NCBI GenBank assembly: GCA_035542775.1
Contig: DATKKX010000155.1
Coordinates: forward strand, 1 to 19,770
From: DATKKX01 sp035542775
GTDB lineage: Bacteria; Planctomycetota; Phycisphaerae; UBA1845; UTPLA1
DNA: 19,770 nt
Direction: 5' to 3'
The stretch's first letter is position 1; each line of letters starts with the position of its first letter. This document shows, piece after piece, positions 14,547-19,770 of this stretch. Both the position numbers and the translations under genes were made by a program. The notes beneath the pieces are model-generated. The model made no database searches, was not told where the DNA came from, and was given only the letters and a program-made list of their open reading frames with translations.

Positions 14547-16550
14547 TTACGGGCGCCGCTGACCGCGCAGCTCGCGCTCGGCCGCCTCGAGGCGCTCCCG
14601 CGCGTTCGCAGAGGTCGGCTGCAGGGCCAGCAGCTTTCGGAAGCATTCCGCGGCCTCGGCAAAACGGTGCAGCTCCATGTACACATCTCCCAGCGCCCGC
14701 ACCGTGCCCGAGTACCCGGGTTGAAGACGTGTCGCCGTCTCCAAATGCCGGCATGCATCGTCGAGGCGACCCAGCTTCTGATAGGCCGCGCCCAGGATGA
14801 CATGCGCCGTGAAATCGTCCGGTGCCGCCTGCAAGACCTCGGTGGCCTGTACGATGGCCTGCTCCCACTGCCCGGCATCCGTGAGCATCATGGCATAGTC
14901 GCCGCGGGCGCGCGAATCCGACGGCATCGCCGCGAGCGCCCGCTCGTAGCACCGCGCCGCCTCTTGCAGCTTGCCCTGCCGCCAGTAGGCCACCGCCAGA
15001 TCACGCTGCGGTACCGGGGCGTCCGGCAGAACGGTCAGAACCTCTCGCAACTGGCCCTCAGCCTTGGCGAACAGATGGGTTCGCAGCGATTCCCAGCCTT
15101 CCAGATACGTGTGTATAACCGCCGCAAAGTCGTGCGGGTCGGGCTCTCGTGGTTCAAGTGTATCCAGCTCCATCACGTCCCCGAGGTCGGGGCTGGTGGC
15201 ACCCACGTAGCCCAGCGATTCAAGCCGCGCGACTTCGGCACCGGTAAGCGGTTTGGCCTTGTCCGGAGGAATCCGTGGGGGAGAGTCCGCGATCAGCTCG
15301 CGCAACTGATCTCGCAACGACGCTGCGGTGTCCGCGTGCTCGCCGATCACATTCTTCGACTCGCCCGGATCAGCTTCGAGGTCAAACAGACGCGGGCTGG
15401 TCGACGAGATGTATTTCCACTTCCCCACTGTAAGCGTCCGGATGCGCGACAGCCGCAGCACGGTGTACGGCTCAAACGTCTCGCAATACGCGCTGAACTG
15501 CAAATCGGTGGAGCTGCCGGTGAGCAGGGGCATCACGCTCTCCCCCGAAATCTCCGGCAGCGCGCGCAGGCCCGCCAGTTCCAGGATCGTCGGGGCCAGA
15601 TCCACCGTCCGCACCAGCGAGGCGATCCGTTGGCCCGCCGGGATCGCCCCGGGACAACGCATCAGCAGCGGCACGTGTTCGCAGGTCTCATAGGCAAAAT
15701 AGCCGTGCTGGAACTCCCCGTGGTCCTCCAGACCCTCGCCATGGTCACCCACCAGCACCACCAGGGTATTTCGCTCCAGCCCGAGTTGCCGCAAGGCGTC
15801 GAGCAACCGCCCGACTTGCGTGTCCATGAAGGCGATTTCATCGGCGTAGGCCGCGGCGGATCCGACATCGGGGTGTGTCGCAGACTCATACGGGTAGTGC
15901 GGATCGTAGAAATGGACCCACAAGAAGAATCGTTGTCGGGCGCGCTCCCGCAGCAGTTCCAGGGCATCATCGCAGACCTTGTTGCCCTTGCGCTCCGCCG
16001 CCTCGTTGCTGGCGGAGCCGGCCTGCGGCAAGCCCGAGTGATAGGCGTCAAAGCCTTGGGCCAAGCCGAATCGCGGATCCAGGACATAAGCACCCACCGC
16101 TGCCGCGGTTGCGTACCCCGCCTCCTTGAACACCTCCGCCAGCGTGGTGGCGGCCTCCGGCAGGTGATCCTCCCCGTTGCGGCGCACGCCGTGTATGAAC
16201 GAATACAGCCCCGTCATGATCGAGCAGTGCGACGGGGCGGTCAGGACCACGCCGGTCGAGCAGCGGCGGAACAGCGTCCCATCGCGGGCCAGGCTGTCCA
16301 TATTGGGCGTGATCGCCTTGCCGCCATAGCAGCCCAGGTAGTCGGCCCGGGTGGTGTCGGCAGTGATCAGCAAGACGTTGAACCGCCCGGGCGAGCGCGT
16401 GAACAAGGGCCCCAGCACCTTGGCCCGCCACAGCACGACACCCGCGCCGACGACGACGACGGCCGCCAAACCCACGATCCACACTCTCCGGCGGCCCCGG
16501 CGCGGCGCCCCTACAGCGGCTTTGTTAGATCGATGCTGACGCTTACCCAA
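14547..16550 (-). CDS. Membrane-anchored sulfatase-like hydrolase with C-terminal TPR repeats
   Basis: 667 aa. The start is a TTG (16550) with GAGGG (16555-16559) just upstream; no ATG fits, and this start puts a basic stretch (GAPRRGRRR) directly before the TM helix (about 23-41). The catalytic domain (about 56-450) belongs to the alkaline phosphatase/sulfatase superfamily: LLITADTTRADYLGCYG (60-76, metal Asp D65), the nucleophile region LTAPSHCSIMTG (103-114), and VGDHGEGLEDHGEFQHGY (267-284, metal D269 and H270). The nucleophile position is T104, not the Cys or Ser of a formylglycine sulfatase, and the Arg of CxPSR is H108. A Thr nucleophile is typical of phospho-transferases and phosphodiesterases of the superfamily. 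From about residue 485 to 655 there are TPR-type helix pairs (for example AVAYWRQGKLQEAARCYERA). It probably faces the periplasm. It is convergent with the BFD-type gene. Confidence 0.92.
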   Translation of the reverse strand: MGKRQHRSNKAAVGAPRRGRRRVWIVGLAAVVVVGAGVVLWRAKVLGPLFTRSPGRFNVLLITADTTRADYLGCYGGKAITPNMDSLARDGTLFRRCSTGVVLTAPSHCSIMTGLYSFIHGVRRNGEDHLPEAATTLAEVFKEAGYATAAAVGAYVLDPRFGLAQGFDAYHSGLPQAGSASNEAAERKGNKVCDDALELLRERARQRFFLWVHFYDPHYPYESATHPDVGSAAAYADEIAFMDTQVGRLLDALRQLGLERNTLVVLVGDHGEGLEDHGEFQHGYFAYETCEHVPLLMRCPGAIPAGQRIASLVRTVDLAPTILELAGLRALPEISGESVMPLLTGSSTDLQFSAYCETFEPYTVLRLSRIRTLTVGKWKYISSTSPRLFDLEADPGESKNVIGEHADTAASLRDQLRELIADSPPRIPPDKAKPLTGAEVARLESLGYVGATSPDLGDVMELDTLEPREPDPHDFAAVIHTYLEGWESLRTHLFAKAEGQLREVLTVLPDAPVPQRDLAVAYWRQGKLQEAARCYERALAAMPSDSRARGDYAMMLTDAGQWEQAIVQATEVLQAAPDDFTAHVILGAAYQKLGRLDDACRHLETATRLQPGYSGTVRALGDVYMELHRFAEAAECFRKLLALQPTSANARERLEAAERELRGQRRP

Positions 16551-16880
16551 GATTCCCTCGCAAGATCAGTTCTTCTACCAGGAATGGTACCGACTTGCCG
16601 CACGCGGCGTCCACCTTCGGGCAACGGCTTCACCAATAGGGCTTGGCCCCGCGCCTCCAGCTTCTCGCGACAACACGCGCGCCTGCATCGCTCCGCGCTG
16701 GCGAAACGCTTCCCCCTGCCTGTCGCTGCCTCAGGAAAAGCGGTCTTTGAGCTATTTCTGTCGCGTCGATGCAACAACAGGGCCCCGGATGGGCAAACCA
16801 CGGCCTCTCTTCATGCCAGGAATCGTAAGCTCGAAAGCCGGAACGCAGCCCAGCCGCGAGATTGGGGTGAGTTGTGAAAA
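16551..16880. other. Gene-free stretch between the sulfatase-like gene and tRNA-Cys
   Basis: 330 bp. A 96-codon minus-strand frame crosses it (16511-16801) but runs into the sulfatase-like gene in another frame, has no family resemblance and uses codons unlike its neighbours. The region probably holds the promoter of the sulfatase-like gene near its left end; no convincing -35/-10 pair was found. Confidence 0.4.
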
Positions 16881-16954
16881 AGGCCGCGGTGGGATTCGAA
16901 CCCACGAATAACGGATTTGCAATCCGTCCCCTTGGTCCACTTGGGTACGCGGCC
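16881..16954 (-). tRNA. tRNA-Cys (anticodon GCA)
   Basis: The 74-nt minus-strand sequence folds as a cloverleaf: acceptor GGCCGCG (16948-16954) with CGCGGCC (16882-16888), T8-A9, D stem CCC/GGG with the A13/A22 mismatch known from cysteine tRNAs, anticodon stem ACGGA/TCCGT around loop TTGCAAA (anticodon GCA), a 5-nt variable loop, and T arm GTGGG-TTCGAAT-CCCAC. The discriminator is U73 (16881), the identity base of tRNA-Cys. CCA is not encoded; a run of T follows. Confidence 0.97.
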
Positions 16955-17142
16955 GCGCCCGGCTGAGAAAGCATCTTCCCACCGACGCTCTCTCGTTTGT
17001 ACCGCCTCCGCGCCACCCAGTCAAGCACGTCCAAAACCACTTTGTTTCCGCCAGCGGCACGGGCATGCGTCCGCTGAGGGTTCGCCGCGAGGAGAGCCCC
17101 ACTCGCCATCTGAGCTGCGGTCCGCTATCGTTTTGACGGCCC

Positions 17143-18072
17143 ATGAACCAGGCCCCTCAACATCTTGCTCCTCCCGCCGAGCCCGCCAAGGCCGTCGGCA
17201 TATTGCCGATAACCCGCACCTCGCAAGACGGCAGCGTCGTCAAGTTCTGCCAGCGGACCGCTGACGGGCACGAGATCGAATCGGTCATCGTCCCCATGGG
17301 GGCCGAAATCGAGGGCCGCGACAAGACCTGGCGGACGCTCTGCGTCTCTTCGCAGATCGGCTGCTCCTGGGCCTGCAACTTCTGCCACACCGGGCGTATG
17401 GGCTTCATCCGCGACCTCACCGCCACGGAGATCGTCGGCCAGGTCCACGCCGCCCGAACAGTCCTCAACGCCAACGTCAGGAACGTCGTCTTCATGGGCA
17501 TGGGCGAGCCGTTGGACAATTTCGACAACGTCGTCGCCGCGATCCGCACCCTGCACGACGACCGGGAGCACCAGATCCCCCGCCGGCGAATCACGGTCTC
17601 GACCGTCGGCCGCTGCGAAGGAATCCGCCGCCTCGGCGACCTGCGCTGGCGACGCCTGCACCTCGCCGTCTCGCTGAACGCTCCGAATGACGGCATCCGC
17701 TCGAAGATCATGCCCATCAACGACATCGAGCCGATGGCCACCCTGCGAGAAGCCATCGCCGGCTATCCCGTCCGCGCCGGCGGCCACGTCCTGATCGAAT
17801 ACGTGCTGATCAAGGGCCTCAACGACCAGCCCGAGCACGCCCGCGAACTGGTCGCCTACCTCGCCGGCCTGCGAACCTGCGTCAACCTCATCCCGCTCAA
17901 CGCGTGCGGATCGATGCCGTACGAGGCACCTGACGACGAGACCGTCACCCGCTTCCACAAACTCGTCATGGATGCCGGGGCACTGGTCTTCTGCCGAAAC
18001 ACAAAAGGCCGCCAGGCCATGGCCGCCTGCGGGCAGTTGGGAAACCCGGACATTCCCCGCACCCTGAAATAG
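17143..18072 (+). CDS. RlmN/Cfr-family radical SAM rRNA/tRNA adenine C2/C8 methyltransferase, short form
   Basis: 309 aa. All catalytic features of the RlmN/Cfr family are present: C67 and the cluster CxxxCxxC (C74, C78, C81) in LCVSSQIGCSWACNFC, SAM-binding GMGEPL (119-124), the VSLNAPND segment (176-183), and the methyl-carrying Cys C296 in ACGQL. RlmN adds a methyl group to C2 of A2503 in 23S rRNA (and A37 of some tRNAs); Cfr modifies C8 of A2503. Most members have about 350-400 aa with an N-terminal accessory helical domain of roughly 60-90 residues; here only about 20 low-complexity residues precede the SQDGSVVKF strand, so that domain is missing. No Shine-Dalgarno site is obvious at ATG 17143, and no upstream extension is open. 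RlmN is more likely than Cfr on housekeeping grounds; a full-length RlmN elsewhere in the genome would change this. Confidence 0.88.
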   Translation: MNQAPQHLAPPAEPAKAVGILPITRTSQDGSVVKFCQRTADGHEIESVIVPMGAEIEGRDKTWRTLCVSSQIGCSWACNFCHTGRMGFIRDLTATEIVGQVHAARTVLNANVRNVVFMGMGEPLDNFDNVVAAIRTLHDDREHQIPRRRITVSTVGRCEGIRRLGDLRWRRLHLAVSLNAPNDGIRSKIMPINDIEPMATLREAIAGYPVRAGGHVLIEYVLIKGLNDQPEHARELVAYLAGLRTCVNLIPLNACGSMPYEAPDDETVTRFHKLVMDAGALVFCRNTKGRQAMAACGQLGNPDIPRTLK

Positions 18073-18126
18073 CTCCCCACTGCCGCGCCGGCCGCTTCCA
18101 GCGTCCTTCCCCCAAGGGCCTCAGGT

Positions 18127-18143
18127 CAGCCGTTCGACGGCTG
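18127..18143. other. Hairpin after the rlmN-like gene
   Basis: CAGCCGT-tcg-ACGGCTG is a perfect 7-bp inverted repeat with a 3-nt loop, 54 nt past the stop codon at 18072. It lacks a T tract on either strand, so termination there is uncertain. Confidence 0.35.
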
Positions 18144-18261
18144 GTTGAGCGGTCCGCCACACTCCCCCTCCAATCTCAAACTCCCGCCAGCCCGTTTCAC
18201 CAGCTTTCCCCGCGCACCTTCTTGCCGCTATGAAACTCGCCGCCCCAGTGGAGCCGCCCCC

Positions 18262-18300
18262 CCCCAGTGGAGCCGGTGCCCTCACCGGCGGCCCGACCTG
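18262..18300 (+). repeat. Direct repeat copy 1 (39 bp, with internal hairpin)
   Basis: Matches 19204-19242 at 36 of 39 positions. The core reads GTGGAGCCGGTGCCCTCACC and contains a perfect stem GCCGGTG-ccct-CACCGGC (18272-18289). A truncated third copy of its first 14 bases (CCCCAGTGGAGCCG) lies just before it at 18243-18256, joined by a C run. Confidence 0.7.
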
Positions 18301-18396
18301 CCGTCCCATACCGCGCGCCCTTCCCATTCCGCGGTGTGAGAATCTCGCCCCGGTGGCGATTGGGGGCGCGGTGACACAGCCTGGAGGGTCGGACGG

Positions 18397-19146
18397 CTAT
18401 TTCTCCAAGCGCAGCTTAATGGGCTGCTTGCGCTGATCGACGCGCAGTTTTTGATACTGGCGCAGGTTGCGCAGCCACGTACTCGCCTGCCGCACGGCGC
18501 CGCGCAGGGTATAGCGCCATTGGTCCTCTCGCCCAGGCACGGGCTTGGCCAGTTTCGCCGCCACCAGGCGATCAAGGCGAGCCTGCTCATGCTCGTGCAT
18601 GTGCCGGGCCATACTGTCGGGCGAGAAGGCGAGCACAGCCGCCGAGGGCGCCGCGATGCGGGCCCGATGTCTGGACAGCACGGCGTGGAAGCCGCCCGGA
18701 AGCCGCTGCTCGTCATCCAGTCCGCTGAGATCTGCTTCGTCAACCACGATGCTGGTGATGACCCAGCGCCCGTCAGCCAATGGCGTGATGAACCTGTGGG
18801 GCGGGGAGAGCCTATCGTGCCTGACACAGAACAGGATGCAAGCATCGGGCGACAGCATGAATGTATACATGTTCCCTGTGTCGGAGCCCTCCTCCGCGTC
18901 CGTCCAGAGGCCCACGCTCTGAAACTCCACCTGACGCGCGAGGGCGATCAGGGACTGGAGGGCTTGGGATGGGGGACGGGATGGCGCCTCCGTTGGTCGC
19001 AGCCGGCGGTGTTTCGCAAAAAGAGCCGACAAAAAGACCAGTGCTGTGCAGCCCGCCACTAGGACCATCATCACGGTCGCGGCAATCTGTACGACGCGGA
19101 AGATGATGGACAGCAGTTGCTGGGTCTCGGGGTCCGCCACGGGCAT
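18397..19146 (-). CDS. Hypothetical single-pass membrane protein
   Basis: 249 aa. The open frame reaches 19509, but ATG 19146 is the likely start: AGGAAGGAG lies just before it and the residues further upstream are low-complexity and overlap repeats. A hydrophilic start (MPVADPETQQ) is followed by one TM helix at about 19-43 and a basic KHRRLR stop-transfer. The remaining 200 residues are soluble, probably cytoplasmic. They include a beta-strand-like stretch around YTFMLSPDACILFCVRH and a helix-rich, basic C-terminus (HEHEQARLDRLVAAKL, then WRYTLRGAVRQASTWLRNLR). I recognise no family. The gene is isolated between two copies of a 39-bp direct repeat. Confidence 0.75.
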   Translation of the reverse strand: MPVADPETQQLLSIIFRVVQIAATVMMVLVAGCTALVFLSALFAKHRRLRPTEAPSRPPSQALQSLIALARQVEFQSVGLWTDAEEGSDTGNMYTFMLSPDACILFCVRHDRLSPPHRFITPLADGRWVITSIVVDEADLSGLDDEQRLPGGFHAVLSRHRARIAAPSAAVLAFSPDSMARHMHEHEQARLDRLVAAKLAKPVPGREDQWRYTLRGAVRQASTWLRNLRQYQKLRVDQRKQPIKLRLEK

Positions 19147-19203
19147 CTCCTTCCTGGGGCCGGCTATTTCGATGGCGGCATTATACATGGGTGGTGGCCA
19201 GTG

Positions 19204-19242
19204 CCCCAGTGGAGCCGGTGCCCTCATCGGCGGATCGACCTG
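19204..19242 (+). repeat. Direct repeat copy 2 (39 bp, with internal hairpin)
   Basis: 36 of 39 bases match 18262-18300 in the same orientation. The stem GCCGGTG-ccct-CATCGGC (19214-19231) keeps pairing through a G-T wobble at its one stem difference, which hints that the hairpin matters. The last bases run directly into a coding-like stretch. Confidence 0.7.
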
Positions 19243-19341
19243 ATCGACGCGATCAAGTCCAGCGGCTCGAAGCTGCCCATCCGCACAATCCAGGAGATCA
19301 AGAGGGAAGTGGACGCCATGCGCGGCGGCGGTGGTGAGTAG
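19234..19341 (+). pseudogene. Possible C-terminal gene remnant beginning within a repeat
   Basis: In one plus frame the bases from 19234 to the TAG at 19341 read IDLIDAIKSSGSKLPIRTIQ then EIKREVDAMRGGGGE. The codons are strongly G/C-ending and the residue mix (amphipathic, I/L/K/E spacing) is like real protein. Upstream, in the same frame, the repeat reads as WSRCPHRR and does not look like protein. I suggest a 3' gene fragment cut by the repeat. No family is recognised, and a chance frame is possible. Confidence 0.3.
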
Positions 19342-19448
19342 CGGCCCGCACCCTCGCGCGGCCGCCGTAGCGTCGGCCCCGAGCCTGTCCCGGCGCGCTG
19401 GGATGGCCGACGTGGAACCGGAATCAACGCCGCCCTGAGTCCAGAGTG

Positions 19449-19473
19449 TGGCACCGGCTAATAGCCGGTGCCA
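19449..19473. repeat. Palindrome 1 (11-bp stem, GGCACCGGCT type)
   Basis: TGGCACCGGCT-aat-AGCCGGTGCCA is perfect over 11 bp with a 3-nt loop. It has the form of an interspersed REP-like element. No T tract follows, so it is not an obvious terminator. Confidence 0.75.
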
Positions 19474-19487
19474 GATTGAGTCATTAG

Positions 19488-19504
19488 GGCGGGCTCCGCC
19501 CGCC
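19488..19504. repeat. Palindrome 2 (GGCGGGC type)
   Basis: GGCGGGC-tcc-GCCCGCC, perfect 7-bp stem with a 3-nt loop. It shares its GGCGGG/CCCGCC arms with palindrome 3. Confidence 0.7.
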
Positions 19505-19564
19505 GACAAGAGGACAATGGGTAAGAGGCTGAGTACCGCGTGCTTCGCCGGCCGAAGAGGAAAC

Positions 19565-19581
19565 GGCGGGTGGAACCCGCC
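19565..19581. repeat. Palindrome 3 (GGCGGGT type)
   Basis: GGCGGGT-gga-ACCCGCC, perfect 7-bp stem with a 3-nt loop. Compared with palindrome 2, the innermost pair has changed from C-G to T-A on both sides at once, and the loop is the reverse complement-like gga versus tcc, so it reads as an inverted related copy. Confidence 0.7.
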
Positions 19582-19622
19582 CTACACGACTGCAACCGCT
19601 ATTTACTCAGACTGAGCGGTTT

Positions 19623-19770
19623 TCACGCCGCCATCAGGTAGTTTTCGAGCTTGCGACGTAAGCGTGGGTCGTCTTCATGGCGAAGCATCCTTTCCAATTG
19701 ATCGCGTCTCAGGGCGGCGCGCAGGTCGTCCAGGCGGCGGCTCAAGGACGGCAGGGCGACTTCACGATTC
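19623..19770 (-). CDS. C-terminal end of an unknown protein (partial at right edge)
   Basis: A minus-strand frame is open from the right edge to TGA at 19623-19625 and gives the last 48 residues: NREVALPSLSRRLDDLRAAL, then RRDQLERMLRHEDDPRLRRK, then LENYLMAA. The segment is rich in Arg, Leu and acidic residues and would form amphipathic helices. GC-ending codons and the residue mix are like a real gene, but the family cannot be named from this piece. Confidence 0.55.
   Translation of the reverse strand, partial: NREVALPSLSRRLDDLRAALRRDQLERMLRHEDDPRLRRKLENYLMAA

Larger units (their letters stand above)
18073..18396. other. Repeat-bearing gap between the rlmN-like gene and the membrane protein gene
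   Basis: 324 bp without a supportable gene. It contains a 7-bp hairpin at 18127-18143, a C9 run at 18257-18265, a partial and a full copy of a GTGGAGCCGGTG-type repeat (18243-18300), and nothing else I can name. Short frames here have low-complexity translations. Confidence 0.5.
19147..19622. other. Repeat-rich gap with a coding remnant and three palindromes
   Basis: 476 bp holding the second direct-repeat copy, a likely gene remnant on the plus strand and a cluster of three perfect palindromes (separate entries). No intact gene is supported. Confidence 0.6.

Noticed and set aside
16511..16801. 96-codon minus-strand frame upstream of the sulfatase-like gene
   Set aside because: It overlaps the 5' end of that gene in another frame, has no ribosome site of note and resembles no family.
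14508..16877. 789-codon plus-strand open frame opposite the TPR-sulfatase-like gene
   Set aside because: The minus strand carries the recognisable catalytic motifs and TPRs. The plus-strand product is Arg/Gln/His-rich mirror sequence.
16881..19242. tRNA-Cys as an integration site for an island reaching the direct repeats
   Set aside because: No integrase is seen, no copy of the tRNA 3' end was found downstream, and the direct repeats do not resemble the tRNA.
1..19770. CRISPR arrays or transposase genes
   Set aside because: No regularly spaced repeats with unique spacers and no DDE, tyrosine or serine recombinase motifs were found in any frame.

Overview
This 19.8 kb window is GC-rich, gene-dense bacterial chromosome. 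Several traits together suggest a Planctomycetota-like organism: a PEP-CTERM surface protein, an alkaline-phosphatase-superfamily 'sulfatase' fused to TPR repeats, a very large PilM-type pilus protein with two unusual membrane partners, an SSS-family sodium symporter, and several starts without a clear Shine-Dalgarno site. This is an inference from gene content; no rRNA or other marker gene is present.

Layout: (1) Positions 1-5295, minus strand: a type IV pilus inner-membrane block read right to left. It holds a PilM protein fused to a PilN-like membrane segment (start 5295), a PilO-like TM/coiled-coil protein (start 2883) and a third single-pass membrane protein that runs off the left edge (start 1465). 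(2) Divergent from it is a sodium:solute symporter on the plus strand (5764-7473). (3) Positions 7518-11106, minus strand: a three-gene cassette of a PLP-dependent class V aminotransferase, a truncated AMP-binding (acyl-adenylate) protein with degenerate motifs, and a flavin-reductase-fold protein that starts 3 nt after its stop. The aminotransferase leader carries a short upstream ORF with a strong ribosome site. This cassette is the best candidate for an undescribed pathway. (4) Positions 11377-14055, minus strand: a PEP-CTERM protein and, upstream of it, an M20 dipeptidase, with a likely terminator between them. (5) Position 14193, plus strand: a small BFD-type [2Fe-2S] protein, probably leaderless. 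(6) Positions 14547-16550, minus strand: the TPR-sulfatase-like protein, with a Thr where a sulfatase has its formylglycine Cys/Ser. (7) tRNA-Cys(GCA), minus strand, 16881-16954. (8) A short RlmN/Cfr-like radical SAM methyltransferase, plus strand, 17143-18072. (9) Positions 18073-19770 are repeat-rich: direct repeats flank a lone membrane protein of unknown function, followed by a coding remnant, three perfect palindromes of the kind dispersed in genomes, and the C-terminal end of an unknown gene at the right edge.

The pilus genes should act together, with PilM on the cytoplasmic face and its partners spanning the membrane. The aminotransferase, adenylate-fold and flavin-reductase genes may act in one pathway. 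The remaining genes look like unlinked housekeeping or envelope functions. No CRISPR array, transposase, integrase or rRNA was seen.
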